From: Clostridium tyrobutyricum DSM 2637 = ATCC 25755 = JCM 11008
GTDB taxonomy: Bacteria; Bacillota; Clostridia; Clostridiales; Clostridiaceae
Length of the DNA: 64,000 bases
Assembly: GCF_000359585.1 (NCBI RefSeq)
Contig: NZ_APMH01000009.1
Coordinates: forward strand, 62,001-126,000
Reading direction: 5' to 3'
Position 1 is the first letter of the stretch. The number at the start of each line of letters is the position of its first letter. Below, one piece after another: positions 1 to 8,512 of this stretch. The notes beneath the pieces are model-generated. The model was not told the origin of the DNA. It made no database searches and saw only the letters and a program-made list of their open reading frames with translations. The position numbers and the translations under genes are program-made.

Positions 1-1
1 A

Positions 2-130
2 CCTGGAGCTGCTGGTCCAGGGCGGCAGAAAGAAACAATTGTATCTGGAACTGAAGAATATGAAGAAAGTGATTCAAATTTTTGTGTTATAACCTATGAT
101 GAATTAAAAAAAGAAAATAAACTGGATTAG
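2..130 (+). CDS. C-terminal end of an unidentified protein (partial)
   Basis: An open frame enters from the left edge and stops at TAG 128-130, giving 42 residues. It starts with a Gly/Pro/Ala-rich stretch (PGAAGPGRQKE) and ends in an acidic, lysine-rich tail (ITYDELKKENKLD). A rho-independent terminator follows 20 bases later, which supports this as a real gene end. No family can be recognised from the tail alone, and the start lies outside the window. Confidence 0.55.
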   Translation, partial: PGAAGPGRQKETIVSGTEEYEESDSNFCVITYDELKKENKLD

Positions 131-150
131 AATATAAGATGCTTATTGAG

Positions 151-191
151 AAAACAGCCTTTCATGTCAAAATCATGGAAGGCTGTTTTTC
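151..191 (+). terminator. Rho-independent terminator of the left-edge gene
   Basis: AAAACAGCCTT pairs with AAGGCTGTTTT around an internal ATGxxxxCAT-like loop, and the right arm runs into a T tract. It ends the partial gene upstream and insulates the riboswitch-controlled yjdF unit. Confidence 0.8.
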
Positions 192-244
192 ACATTAATG
201 AATCGGTTGTCACTTGACCAACACTATAAAAAAAGCTAGTATTT

Positions 245-341
245 AAGCTGTAGAGATAAAAACACAGTCCCGGTTGGTAGTCCGGGCCTGCCAAAGTTAA
301 GGCAGAAGTAACCTTCCCTCCTGGGGTCGTCCATTCTTTGA
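245..341 (+). ncRNA. yjdF riboswitch (yjdF motif RNA)
   Basis: This GC-rich island in AT-rich DNA sits directly upstream of a yjdF-family gene. Visible stems are CCCGG (268-272 region) with CCGGG, and TGCC with GGCA, followed by the conserved-looking stretch CCCTCCTGGGGTCGTCC. yjdF RNAs are known to sit in the 5' leader of yjdF genes in Firmicutes and bind azaaromatic compounds. The call rests on this gene context plus the compact structured sequence. The covariance model was not run, so the exact boundaries are approximate. Confidence 0.75.
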
Positions 342-374
342 TATTTGATTTTATTTTACAGGAGGAAGCTTGAA

Positions 375-791
375 ATGGAAGTAAGTATTAAATTTACAGT
401 ATTTTTTGAAGACATGTTCTGGGTAGGGATTTTTGAAAAAGTTAATGAAGGAAAGTATTTAGTTTCAAAGGTTGTATTTGGTTCTGAGCCGAAAGACTAT
501 GAGTTGTATGATTTTATATTGAACAATTTTTATAGTTTGAACTTTAGCTGTAACCTGTCAATTGAGGAGCCTGAAGAAAAAAGGATAAATCCCAAAAGGC
601 TTCAGAGAAAGATAAAAAAACAGACACAAAGCAGAGGTATAGGTACTAAAGCTCAAGAAGCCATGAAACTGCAGTATGAAGAAAACAAATTTGAGAGAAG
701 AAAGAATTCAAGGGAAAGAAAAGATCGGGAAAAAAATATAAAATTTCAATTGCACAGACTTAGGAAAAAAGAAAAGCACAGGGGGCATTGA
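375..791 (+). CDS. yjdF: YjdF family protein (DUF2992)
   Basis: A 138-residue protein. The N-terminal half is a beta-rich domain opening with EVSIKFTVFFEDMFWVGIFE, the typical YjdF/DUF2992 start. The C-terminal third (about residues 70-138) is extremely basic and helical (repeated KR, RK, KK, ending KKEKHRGH), suggesting nucleic-acid or ribosome binding. The start ATG 375 was chosen because AGGAGGA lies at 360-366 with ideal spacing; a longer frame from 345 would bury this site. The gene stands alone behind a yjdF riboswitch and before a strong terminator, so it is probably induced by the azaaromatic ligands that the RNA senses. The biochemical function of YjdF is unknown. Confidence 0.88.
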   Translation: MEVSIKFTVFFEDMFWVGIFEKVNEGKYLVSKVVFGSEPKDYELYDFILNNFYSLNFSCNLSIEEPEEKRINPKRLQRKIKKQTQSRGIGTKAQEAMKLQYEENKFERRKNSRERKDREKNIKFQLHRLRKKEKHRGH

Positions 792-842
792 GTTATTGCT
801 AAAAACAGGATTCCCATTTTATGTACGAGGGTCGACCCCCTT

Positions 843-876
843 AAACAAAACCAGCTGAATTCAGCTGGTTTTGTTT
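843..876 (+). terminator. Terminator of yjdF
   Basis: A perfect 34-base palindrome centred on GAATTC (AAACAAAACCAGCTG and its complement) ends in TTTTGTTT. Just before it, at 827-841, is a degenerate GGGTCGACCCCC copy of the dispersed GGGGTCAGACCCC repeat seen elsewhere in the window. Confidence 0.85.
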
Positions 877-891
877 ATTGCAAATTTGAGC

Positions 892-920
892 TATTTGTTA
901 TATTATATATATAACAAATA
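892..920 (+). promoter_or_regulatory. Probable autoregulatory operator of the YtrA-type GntR repressor
   Basis: A 29-base inverted repeat, arms TATTTGTTATAT and ATATAACAAATA around a short AT centre. It ends four bases before the Shine-Dalgarno AGGAGG of the GntR gene. YtrA-family GntR proteins usually bind such a site in front of their own operon. Binding by this protein is inferred from position. Confidence 0.65.
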
Positions 921-938
921 ACACAGGAGGTGATTCCC

Positions 939-1322
939 ATGTTGATAGAAATTGATTTTGAATCTGACATTCCAATATATGAACAACTTAAGAGGCAATT
1001 AATAGAGGGAATAGCATCAGGGGACCTGAAAAGCGGGGATAATCTTCCTTCTGTAAGACATATGGCAGAAGACATAGGAATAAATCTCCATACAGTAAAT
1101 AAAGCATATAACGAACTGAAATCAGAAGGATATCTGAATATAGACAGGAGGAAAGGTGCAGTAATAAACTCGGATATTCCTAAGAACAGTAAAGAATTAA
1201 ATGAAAGACTTGAAGATGAATTAAAATATTTAATAGCGAGAGCTCATTTAAATGGAGCAGATGAGAGGGATTTTCTCAGATTATGCAGCGACATATTTAA
1301 AAAATACAATAAAAGTTTATAG
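939..1322 (+). CDS. GntR family transcriptional regulator, YtrA subfamily
   Basis: A 127-residue protein. Residues 5-75 form the winged helix-turn-helix of GntR regulators: IPIYEQLKRQLIEGI, then SGDNLPSVRHMAEDIGI and NTVNKAYNEL-type recognition helix (here INLHTVNKAYNELKSEGYL). The short helical C-terminus, with no effector-binding domain, is the mark of the YtrA subgroup, which usually represses an adjacent membrane-protein or ABC transporter operon. ATG 939 was chosen because AGGAGG (925-930) precedes it by 8 bases; an in-frame GTG at 930 overlaps that site. The DUF1648 gene follows 17 bases downstream and is probably co-transcribed. A palindromic operator lies directly upstream. Confidence 0.9.
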   Translation: MLIEIDFESDIPIYEQLKRQLIEGIASGDLKSGDNLPSVRHMAEDIGINLHTVNKAYNELKSEGYLNIDRRKGAVINSDIPKNSKELNERLEDELKYLIARAHLNGADERDFLRLCSDIFKKYNKSL

Positions 1323-1339
1323 AAAGGGGAGAGTTAACT

Positions 1340-2470
1340 ATGAAGGAAAATTTGTTCCTGTCTTTGTATCTATTTTTCATATTTATAGTAGTTACTGTTG
1401 TAAGCGTGCTTATGCCAAAACTTTCAAGAAAAGAAATTGTATTTGGAGTCAGAGTGCCGGAAAGTAAAATAAATATGCAGGAAATCAGGGATATAAAGAA
1501 AAGGTATGTAGTGAATAATCTACTGATAGAGATTCCTGCTGCAGTTTTGTTTACTTTCCTAAATTATATATTCTTTAGTGTAGGCATGATTCTTTTTACT
1601 GTCTTTGCATTTATATTTATAAATTATTTTGTGTATTTGATATCCAATAGACAGATGAAAGCTTTGAAGAACCAGCAAAACTGGTTCAACGGCAAGAAGC
1701 AGTCAGTAGTCGTAGATACTGATTTTTCAAGAGAGAGAATAAATACACTTGTATCCCCCTGGTTTTTTATAATTCCAGTAATTATAGTTGTTATAAATAT
1801 AGCTTTAGGATATTCAAATTATAGTGGACTTCCATCCAGGGTTCCCACTCATTGGGACTTTTCGGGGAATATAACAGGTTATCAGAATAAATCACTTTTT
1901 CTGATATGGGAGATGCCAATAACTCAGATTTTTATTACAGCTGTATTTTTTATATGCTACAAGTCCATAGGCTGGTCGAAACAGCAGCTAAGTCCTCCAA
2001 ATCCAAAATCTTCTGCACGAAAAAACAGAGTATTTAGAAGAGTATGGTCCATATACATGACAGTTTTTTGCATATTTATGAATATTATATTTACTATGGC
2101 TAATTTTATGATATTTAGCATATTCAACATAAATCCTAAAATTTTTGGATTTATAATAATTGCTTTTATAGTTATAGTATTTTCAAGTATAATAGTTATA
2201 TCATTGAAATTAGGCCAGGGAGGGGCCAATATAAAACTTCCCGGGGAAAAAATAGCAGATAGTACTTTACAAACAGACAAGGATGATGATTCCAACTGGA
2301 GATTTGGAAACACAATATACTATAATCCTGATGACCCGTCACTTTTCATAGAGAAAAGGTTCGGGATAGGATGGACCATAAATGCCGGAAGGCCTGCAGG
2401 AATGGCAATATATATAGGGCTTGTAGTTTTTGTTGTAGTAGTAATATTTATTTGCATAATAAGGGACTGA
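1340..2470 (+). CDS. DUF1648/DUF5808 polytopic membrane protein
   Basis: A 376-residue integral membrane protein with about eight hydrophobic segments, including residues 5-25, 60-100, 135-155, 190-210, 235-285 and a C-terminal segment. The central PSRVPTHWDFSGNITGY segment is the DUF1648 signature. The C-terminal WRFGNTIYYNPDDPSLFIEKRFGIG block matches the DUF5808 family that often ends these proteins. It follows the GntR gene with its own GGGGAG ribosome site at about 1325. Such pairs resemble the B. subtilis YtrA/YvbJ-like cell-envelope or peptide-stress modules; a role in immunity or sensing is possible but unproven. Transport activity cannot be deduced. Confidence 0.85.
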   Translation: MKENLFLSLYLFFIFIVVTVVSVLMPKLSRKEIVFGVRVPESKINMQEIRDIKKRYVVNNLLIEIPAAVLFTFLNYIFFSVGMILFTVFAFIFINYFVYLISNRQMKALKNQQNWFNGKKQSVVVDTDFSRERINTLVSPWFFIIPVIIVVINIALGYSNYSGLPSRVPTHWDFSGNITGYQNKSLFLIWEMPITQIFITAVFFICYKSIGWSKQQLSPPNPKSSARKNRVFRRVWSIYMTVFCIFMNIIFTMANFMIFSIFNINPKIFGFIIIAFIVIVFSSIIVISLKLGQGGANIKLPGEKIADSTLQTDKDDDSNWRFGNTIYYNPDDPSLFIEKRFGIGWTINAGRPAGMAIYIGLVVFVVVVIFICIIRD

Positions 2471-2513
2471 CTCCTTACCATTTTATGTAACGGGGTCAGT
2501 CACCGGTGACTAG
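2463..2513. repeat. Dispersed GGGGTCAG repeat element
   Basis: AGGGACTGACTCCTTACC, then CATTTTATGTAACGGGGTCAGTCACC followed by a palindromic AGTCACCGGTGACT. The CATTTTATGTA-CGGGGTC core is shared with 816-841 and, more loosely, with 5030-5058 and 6376-6415. It overlaps the stop of the DUF1648 gene. Confidence 0.6.
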
Positions 2514-2527
2514 TGAGGTAATAAAAC

Positions 2528-3460
2528 ATGCTAAAAGTTCAACCTAGAGTAATTCAGCCGAGGATAAAGGGAATAATGCTTGTAGTTATAGGGGCCGGGT
2601 TGTGGGGAATATCAGGTACCGCAGCCCAGTACCTGTTTCAGAAGAAGGATTTTAGTCCGGATTGGCTTGCGGTAATCCGCATGCTGGTATCCGGAGTTAT
2701 TTTATTGTTATACGCTTCTTTAAAATCCAGGCAGAATATATGGAGAGTATGGAGTACCAAGCGTAATGTTATGGGAATCATACTCTTTGGAATTATAGGA
2801 ATGCTTGGAGTTCAATATTCCTATTTTGCCGCCATCAAATATGGAAATGCTGCAACGGCTACAATACTGCAATATTTATCTCCGGTAATAATTACATGCT
2901 GTATGTCTGCAAGTACAAAAAAAGCTCCAAAATCTCAGGAGCTTATAGGAGTTCTTCTGGCAATGCTTGGCACGTTTTTCATCATTACCAGGGGAGATGT
3001 TCATAACATATCAATCTCTACTCCGGCACTGTTTTGGGGAATAAGTTCTGCATTTGCAGCGGCCTTCAATACACTTCAGCCCCGCCGTCTTCTTTCAGAA
3101 TACGGCTCCATGATTGTAGTGGGATGGGGGATGCTTATAGGTGGGGTATCTTTCAGTTTTATACATAAGCCATGGCAGTGCACAGGCCAGTGGTCCGCCG
3201 GGCCAATATTTGCAGTTATGTTTGTAATACTGTTTGGAACCCTCATTGCTTTCTGCTGCTATCTGGAAAGTTTAAAATATATAAAGGCAACAGAGGCAAG
3301 TATACTGTCTTCTGTGGAACCCCTGTCAGCAGCAGTTATATCCGTACTGTGGCTGCATGTAACTCTTGGTATATATCAATGTATCGGGACAGTATGCATT
3401 ATAGCTGCAATTGGAGTATTATCAAGGGCAAAGGACAAAAATAAAAAATGTATGGATTAA
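2528..3460 (+). CDS. EamA/DMT-family transporter
   Basis: A 310-residue protein with ten predicted membrane helices arranged as two EamA repeats (about residues 15-150 and 165-300). Diagnostic stretches are GLWGISGTAAQYLF near the start, YSYFAAIKYGNAATATILQYLSP at about 98-120, and in the second repeat YLESLKYIKATEASILSSVEPLSA at about 245-268. Members export or import small metabolites, amino acids or drugs in the cytoplasmic membrane; the substrate cannot be predicted. The start ATG 2528 has a GAGGTAA site upstream. The gene ends 2 bases from the converging PPK2 gene, so no terminator fits between them. Confidence 0.9.
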   Translation: MLKVQPRVIQPRIKGIMLVVIGAGLWGISGTAAQYLFQKKDFSPDWLAVIRMLVSGVILLLYASLKSRQNIWRVWSTKRNVMGIILFGIIGMLGVQYSYFAAIKYGNAATATILQYLSPVIITCCMSASTKKAPKSQELIGVLLAMLGTFFIITRGDVHNISISTPALFWGISSAFAAAFNTLQPRRLLSEYGSMIVVGWGMLIGGVSFSFIHKPWQCTGQWSAGPIFAVMFVILFGTLIAFCCYLESLKYIKATEASILSSVEPLSAAVISVLWLHVTLGIYQCIGTVCIIAAIGVLSRAKDKNKKCMD

Positions 3461-3461
3461 C

Positions 3462-4274
3462 CTAATTACTTTCTTTAACTTTATTTATAAGTTCTTTTAT
3501 ATTTTCATCTATGTCCGGATATTTTAAATTTAGATTATTAAGTACATCCACCGTAGTTTTTAACACAACATAGTCTCTAAACCATCTTTTATTGGAGGGA
3601 ACAATATTCCATGGGGCTTCATCAGTGCTGCAATTACATAGCAGGTCTTCGTAATATTGCTGATACTTATCCCAAGATTTTCTTTCAGTAAGATCTGATG
3701 CTGAAAATTTCCAGTGCTTTTCTGGAATCTCTAGCCTATCTTCTAATTTTTTCTTCTGAAAGTCTTTTGATATGTGCAGAAAGAATTTTATTATTATAGT
3801 ATTATTATTTACAAGAAATTTTTCAAACATATTTATTTCATTGAATCTATTAAAGGCTGTATTGTCATCTATAAGTCCATGCACACGTGTAACTAGTACA
3901 TCTTCATAATAGGATCTGTTAAAAACAGTTATAAAGCCCTTTTGTGGAACTGATTTGTGTATTCTCCAAAGATAATCGTGTCCTAATTCTTCCTGAGTTG
4001 GTTCTTTGAAGCTTTCTACTCTGAAACCGTTGGGATTTATGTCATTAAGTAGTTTCCTGGTAGTCCCGTCCTTGCCACTGCAGTCTATTCCCTGCAGTAC
4101 TATGAGCAGTGCAAATTTTTTGGAAGCATAGAAAATATCCTGAAGGTGTGCGAATTCCTTTTGTAAATTAGAGTATTCTTCTTTAATGGAATCTTTTGAT
4201 AATCCGTTAGTATCATTTGGATCAAAAGTTTTCAAATCAATTTGCTGTTGTGAATCAATCATAAATTTATCCAT
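3462..4274 (-). CDS. ppk2: PPK2 family polyphosphate:nucleotide phosphotransferase
   Basis: A 270-residue protein of normal family length. The Walker A loop is VLQGIDCSGKDGT (about residues 58-70). The sequence FNRSYYEDVLVTRVH (about 117-131) and the lid region KKLEDRLEIPEKHWKFS are hallmarks of the PPK2 fold. These enzymes move phosphate between polyphosphate and nucleoside mono- or diphosphates, so the protein probably regenerates ATP/GTP or AMP-derived ADP from polyphosphate in the cytoplasm. The first ATG (4274) follows GAGGAG by 9 bases; ATG at residue 5 is an alternative. It is monocistronic, and the nucleotide preference cannot be read from sequence. Confidence 0.92.
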   Translation of the reverse strand: MDKFMIDSQQQIDLKTFDPNDTNGLSKDSIKEEYSNLQKEFAHLQDIFYASKKFALLIVLQGIDCSGKDGTTRKLLNDINPNGFRVESFKEPTQEELGHDYLWRIHKSVPQKGFITVFNRSYYEDVLVTRVHGLIDDNTAFNRFNEINMFEKFLVNNNTIIIKFFLHISKDFQKKKLEDRLEIPEKHWKFSASDLTERKSWDKYQQYYEDLLCNCSTDEAPWNIVPSNKRWFRDYVVLKTTVDVLNNLNLKYPDIDENIKELINKVKESN

Positions 4275-4395
4275 AATTTTAATCTCCTCATGTTATCTTA
4301 TTTAAAATAGTTTTACAATTCCTTTAAAAATTATGTATGTCTTGTATTGTAATACTTTGTAGTATTATAATCATCAACGAAATTCAAGTAAAAAA

Positions 4396-5048
4396 CTATG
4401 CATTTATATGTTTTATCAATTTTGGATTACCTATTATTTTAGCAATATTATTGATAATTTTGGAAGAGAGCAACATTACAATGAGCAGCGAAAGCATTAC
4501 TATCAATATTTTACTTAAGAGAGAATTTATGTGATCAAAAAAGTTGTATTTGATCAATAATTTTATAATAAAGCCGTGAAACACATATACAGCCATGGTC
4601 CTTGAACCTAATTTTGTGAAAAACAATTTTTTACCTGGAATTAAAGCCAGTACAAAGATGGACATACCTATTGCCAGAATATATGTGAACAGTCTTATCA
4701 TGTATTGAGGACAAATTGTATTACTGCTCAGTTTTGAATATGAATAACTTCCGTAAAACCATCTATAGTCAATTTTGGCATTCAACAAGTATAATATCAT
4801 AAAAATAATTGACAACCCCTAAATTGCGTATTTTTTTCTTATATATTTTTTAATAACATCTATATGGGATTTTTCACAAAAATAACCCATTAAAAAGTAG
4901 GGGAAAAAAGTTATAGTTCTCGACAGGCTCAAGTAGTATCCTATACTGTCATCGAATCCACACAGTATTGAAACAAAAATTGCTATTAAAATACAATATC
5001 TTACTTTAGAGAAATAGGGAATTATGAGATTCCATTTTTTGTATGGGG
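4396..5048 (-). pseudogene. Decayed membrane acyltransferase (acyltransferase 3 family), 5'-truncated with an in-frame stop
   Basis: Reading the minus strand, the frame from about 5048 gives KWNLIIPYFSKVRYCI, then SRTITFFPYFLMGYF, a typical middle part of acyltransferase-3/fucose 4-O-acetylase-like proteins. TAG 4821-4819 interrupts the frame, which then continues unchanged into GLSIIFMILYLLNAK and the C-terminal membrane helices, including TMAVYVFHGFI. All upstream helices, including the expected N-terminal catalytic His segment, are missing. The break falls at a GGGGGCCAGTCCC copy of the dispersed repeat (5044-5057), so the truncation and the repeat may be linked. The family call rests on topology and the FFPYFLMGYF/YVFHGF motifs. 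Confidence 0.75.
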
Positions 5049-5153
5049 GCCAGTCCCTTAAAAGAAAAAGAAAAGTAACACTTTCAAGCTTGTATTCATA
5101 ATATATAACTGGTAATTATTTAATCAGGAACAAGAATACAAGGAGGTTCCTTA

Positions 5154-6092
5154 ATGTATAATGATGCATTTTTCGATTTTTCATATTATCCAGACCAGCC
5201 TGCCTGGCCGGATATGTATAGTCAGATGAGATATTATGGAGCATTTGCTCCAAGACAGATGATAATTCCACAGCTTCCAGCCTTGGGATGGAGCAGGTGG
5301 GAAGATCTCGGCGGGACTATAACTTCCGCACCGGCAGTTTCATCCTGGGCGCCAAACAGGCTGGACACATTTGCAAGGGGAACGGACAATGCCCTTTGGC
5401 ACAAATGGTGGAATGGGTCAAGGTGGAGCAACTGGGAAAGCCTTGGAGGGACTATAACAACCGCACCTGCGGCAGTTTCATGGGGGCCGAACAGAATTGA
5501 TGTATTTGCAAGAGGTACGGACAATGCAATGTGGCACATATGGTGGAACGGATCCAGGTGGAGCAACTGGGAGAGTCTTGGAGGGACTATAACCTCAGCA
5601 CCGGCAGTTTCATCCTGGGCACCAAATAGGTTGGACACTTTTGCGAGGGGAACGGACAATGCCCTCTGGCACAAATGGTGGAACGGGTCAAGGTGGAGTG
5701 ACTGGCAAAGCCTTGGTGGAAATTTGACCTCGGCACCTGCGGCAGTTTCATGGGGACCGAACAGAATCGATGTATTTGCACGTGGACAGCGTAATAGGTT
5801 GAGCCATTTATGGTGGAACGGCTCAAGGTGGAGCAGCTGGCAGGATCTTGGAGGAAGGTTGACTTCAGGACCTGCAGTATCTTCAAGAAGGTCCAACAGG
5901 CTTGAAGTATTTGCGAGAGGTTCAAACAATCAATTGATTACAATGTCATGGAATGGATCCAGATGGAGTAACTGGTTCAATATAGCTGGAAATATAACAA
6001 CTGCACCAGCAGCAGTTTCCTGGGGACCAAACAGGACGGATGTATTCGCAAGAAGAGGGAACAATTCACTCTGGCATATCTATAGAAACTAG
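5154..6092 (+). CDS. PLL-like beta-propeller lectin with six blade repeats
   Basis: A 312-residue protein. After a tyrosine/proline-rich 45-residue head ([20 protein letters not shown]), six copies of an about 45-residue unit follow: [45 protein letters not shown]. Alternating units read [12 protein letters not shown] and [12 protein letters not shown]. This is the Photorhabdus-lectin (PLL/PLL2, DUF346) fold, whose seven-bladed propellers bind fucose or O-methylated sugars between blades. Six full units plus the head might close a propeller. There is no signal peptide, so the location (cytoplasm, spore coat, or release by lysis) is open. The Tyr-rich head resembles spore-coat proteins. AAGGAGG sits 7 bases before ATG 5154. 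Confidence 0.85.
   Translation: MYNDAFFDFSYYPDQPAWPDMYSQMRYYGAFAPRQMIIPQLPALGWSRWEDLGGTITSAPAVSSWAPNRLDTFARGTDNALWHKWWNGSRWSNWESLGGTITTAPAAVSWGPNRIDVFARGTDNAMWHIWWNGSRWSNWESLGGTITSAPAVSSWAPNRLDTFARGTDNALWHKWWNGSRWSDWQSLGGNLTSAPAAVSWGPNRIDVFARGQRNRLSHLWWNGSRWSSWQDLGGRLTSGPAVSSRRSNRLEVFARGSNNQLITMSWNGSRWSNWFNIAGNITTAPAAVSWGPNRTDVFARRGNNSLWHIYRN
5281..6087 (+). repeat. In-frame tandem repeat of about 135 bp (six units, dimeric period about 270 bp)
   Basis: The lectin's units repeat at DNA level. Units 1 and 3 are almost the same sequence, as are 2 and 4 in their first halves, showing a recent duplication of a two-unit (about 270 bp) block. Units 5 and 6 have diverged most ([29 protein letters not shown]). 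Confidence 0.85.
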
Positions 6093-6111
6093 ATTCAAAA
6101 ATATTTTAACA

Positions 6112-6144
6112 GGCCTTGATTACCTTTTAGGTAATCGGGGCCTT
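6112..6144 (+). terminator. Terminator of the lectin gene
   Basis: GGCCTTGATTACC pairs with GGTAATCGGGGCC around TTTTA, followed by TTTGTAATTTTG. It lies 20 bases after the lectin stop codon. Confidence 0.8.
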
Positions 6145-6184
6145 TGTAATTTTGTATAATAATAAGTAGGGGGGATTGATAATA

Positions 6185-6328
6185 ATGAAGACTATTTTTT
6201 TCCTGATTGGAGTACTCAACATAATTGCTTCAGTGTATGACCTGATTGAAGGCAGGTATGGTTCAGGAGCGGCCATGTTGATTATAGGAATATTCTTGAT
6301 TGTTATTGTAATGAGATATAGGGAATAA
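6185..6328 (+). CDS. Small two-helix membrane protein
   Basis: A 47-residue frame with ATG 6185 preceded by GGGGGG at 6169-6174. The sequence begins MKTIFFLIGVLNIIASVYDL, has a short hydrophilic turn IEGRYGSGAA, and a second hydrophobic helix MLIIGIFLIVIVM ending RYRE. Two membrane segments with a glycine turn and a good ribosome site make it a credible small protein. No family is recognised. It sits between the lectin terminator and the converging asnB gene, with no close partner. Confidence 0.6.
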   Translation: MKTIFFLIGVLNIIASVYDLIEGRYGSGAAMLIIGIFLIVIVMRYRE

Positions 6329-6381
6329 TATAAAAGAGAGATACTAAAAAGCATCTCCCCAATTTCCAATCTTTTCATGGA

Positions 6382-6412
6382 GGTCAGACCCCACATAAAC
6401 GGGGGTCTGACC
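6382..6412. repeat. Inverted GGTCAGACCCC / GGGGTCTGACC hairpin
   Basis: Two copies of the GGGGTCAGACCCC motif in opposite orientation (6382-6392 and 6402-6412) form a stable hairpin just past the 3' end of asnB. It may double as the asnB terminator; there is no clear T run on that side. Confidence 0.7.
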
Positions 6413-6425
6413 CCCATGATTTCAT

Positions 6426-8267
6426 TTAAAATTCTATTTTGATATTGTACTCTTTAAGCCATGTATTTACCTGAATTAAATAGGCAAGGAGCTGTGGGCC
6501 CCTCATAAGCTGTCCAAACCATGGAGCCTTGAAAGAAGAACCTCCGGTTTTTATAAGTGTATTTACAGCCTTTTTATCTATCAGGTCGAGAATAGGTGAA
6601 GTTTTATCATCCATTATGGCCTTCATTTTCTTTTGGACTGCCCTGGTGTATTCGGGGTTGTGGGTCTTTGGATAAGGGCTCTTTTTTCTTTCCACAACAT
6701 CCTGAGGGAGTATTCCTTCCACTGCCTTTCTCAATAGCCCTTTTTCTCTTCCTTTATAGAATTTGATATTGGAAGGTATATTGAAAGCATACTCAACAAG
6801 CCTGTAATCTGCAAAAGGAACTCTGGCTTCAAGGCTGTTTGCCATACTCATACGGTCTTTCCTTGTCAGAAGTGTAACCATGAACCACTTGATGTTCAGA
6901 TAGAAAAGCTCTCTCATCCTTGCCTCTTCCCTTGACTCTCCATCAAGGTGTGGAACCTGTTTTAATGTATCTTCATACTGCTGATTCAAATATCCCTCAA
7001 GGTCAAGTGCTTTGAGTTCGTCGGAAAGTATTTCCTTCCTTGAATTTATGGATTTCGACCATGGGAAGGTGTTGGCGTTTATATCTTCAGGCCTTCTGTA
7101 CCATGGATATCCTCCAAAAATTTCATCTGCACATTCACCAGAGAGAACTACTGTGTTTTTCTTCCTTATTTCCTTGAAGAAAAGATAGAAGGAAGAATCT
7201 ATATCAGCCATTCCAGGAAGGTCTCCTGCCTTTACAGCATCGTATAGTGCATCTGCAAGTTCACTGTTGTCATTTATTATGCTGTGGTGATTGCTTCCTA
7301 TATAGTCGGACATCTTTGCCGCCCATATTCTGTCTGGAGTAGGTTCAAAGGAATTTGCCTTGAAGAATTTATCATTTCCCTTGTAGTCAATGGAATAGGT
7401 GTTCAGTGTTTTACCCTGTTTTTTAAATTCCGATGCTGCTACAGCAGATATGGTACTTGAGTCCAGCCCCCCAGAGAGAAGTGTGCATACTGGAACATCT
7501 GCTACAAGCTGTCTCTTTATGGCATCCACGAGAAGGAATCTTACATGCTGAGCTGTAGTTTCAGTATCTTCAGTGTGAAGCTTGCACTCAGGTTTCCAGT
7601 ATTCTTTCAATTTCAATCCATCTTTGTTGAATATGAGAAAATTTGCAGGTGGAACTTCCTTTATGCCTTTAAATACTCCGCTTCCAAGTGCTCTTGCAGG
7701 TCCAAGGGCAAATACTTCTGTCAATCCCTGCCTGTCTATTACAGGTTCAACATAAGGATGAGCAAGCAGTGTCTTGATTTCCGAACCGAATATGAGAGAA
7801 TTGTTTTTTACAGTATAGAAAAGTGGCTTTACACCAAGAGGATCTCTTACCATGAAAAGTTCATCCCTGGATTCGTCCCATACTGCAAATGCATATATTC
7901 CATTTATATGTTTTACACAATCAGTGCCCCACTGTATATAACTTGTCAGGAGTACTTCAGTATCTGAATAGGATTCAAAGGAGTACCCTTCCTTTAACAG
8001 GGATTTCCTTACATCTTCAGTATTATAGAGTTCACCGTTGTATACAATAATATATTTGCTGCCGTTTATACTTTTTGACATAGGCTGTGCACCGCCAGAA
8101 GGATCTACAACTACAAGTCTTCTGTGGCCTAAAAGGGCATTTTGGGAAAGATAGTAACCCTCATCGTCAGGGCCCCTGTCCTTCAATGTATTTGTCATTT
8201 TAACCAGTACATCTTTATATTTAGAAATATCTTCTTTTAAATTAACCCATCCTGCAATTCCGCACAT
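6426..8267 (-). CDS. asnB: Asparagine synthase (glutamine-hydrolysing)
   Basis: A 613-residue cytoplasmic enzyme of normal length for the B-type family. It makes asparagine from aspartate, glutamine and ATP. Cys2 of MCGIAGWV is the Ntn glutaminase nucleophile. Other glutaminase landmarks are LKDRGPDDEGYY, GHRRLVVVD and YNGELYN (about residues 30-105). The synthetase domain has the PP-loop LLSGGLDSSTISAVA (about 255-270) and GECADEIFGGYPW (about 355-368). GGAGG precedes ATG 8267 by 9 bases. It is transcribed alone, leftward. Some AsnB homologues amidate cell-wall or secondary metabolites, but nothing nearby points to that. Confidence 0.95.
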   Translation of the reverse strand: MCGIAGWVNLKEDISKYKDVLVKMTNTLKDRGPDDEGYYLSQNALLGHRRLVVVDPSGGAQPMSKSINGSKYIIVYNGELYNTEDVRKSLLKEGYSFESYSDTEVLLTSYIQWGTDCVKHINGIYAFAVWDESRDELFMVRDPLGVKPLFYTVKNNSLIFGSEIKTLLAHPYVEPVIDRQGLTEVFALGPARALGSGVFKGIKEVPPANFLIFNKDGLKLKEYWKPECKLHTEDTETTAQHVRFLLVDAIKRQLVADVPVCTLLSGGLDSSTISAVAASEFKKQGKTLNTYSIDYKGNDKFFKANSFEPTPDRIWAAKMSDYIGSNHHSIINDNSELADALYDAVKAGDLPGMADIDSSFYLFFKEIRKKNTVVLSGECADEIFGGYPWYRRPEDINANTFPWSKSINSRKEILSDELKALDLEGYLNQQYEDTLKQVPHLDGESREEARMRELFYLNIKWFMVTLLTRKDRMSMANSLEARVPFADYRLVEYAFNIPSNIKFYKGREKGLLRKAVEGILPQDVVERKKSPYPKTHNPEYTRAVQKKMKAIMDDKTSPILDLIDKKAVNTLIKTGGSSFKAPWFGQLMRGPQLLAYLIQVNTWLKEYNIKIEF

Positions 8268-8512
8268 AGATGCTAACCTCCGTTTAAATATTAATATGAG
8301 CTTAATTATATTTTATGAACAATAAGCTTATCTGTGCATAAATTGCGTAATTACCAGCATTAATAAAGTATTGAAACTATGGAAGAACAAAGCATGGAAA
8401 ACCTTCAAAAAACAACTGTAATATGAGTAAATTCAGGATTAACAGCTTTAGAAACAAGTGATATTATAGTCTGAGCGATTTGAATAAAAATAAAAAGGAT
8501 GGAAGATATTAT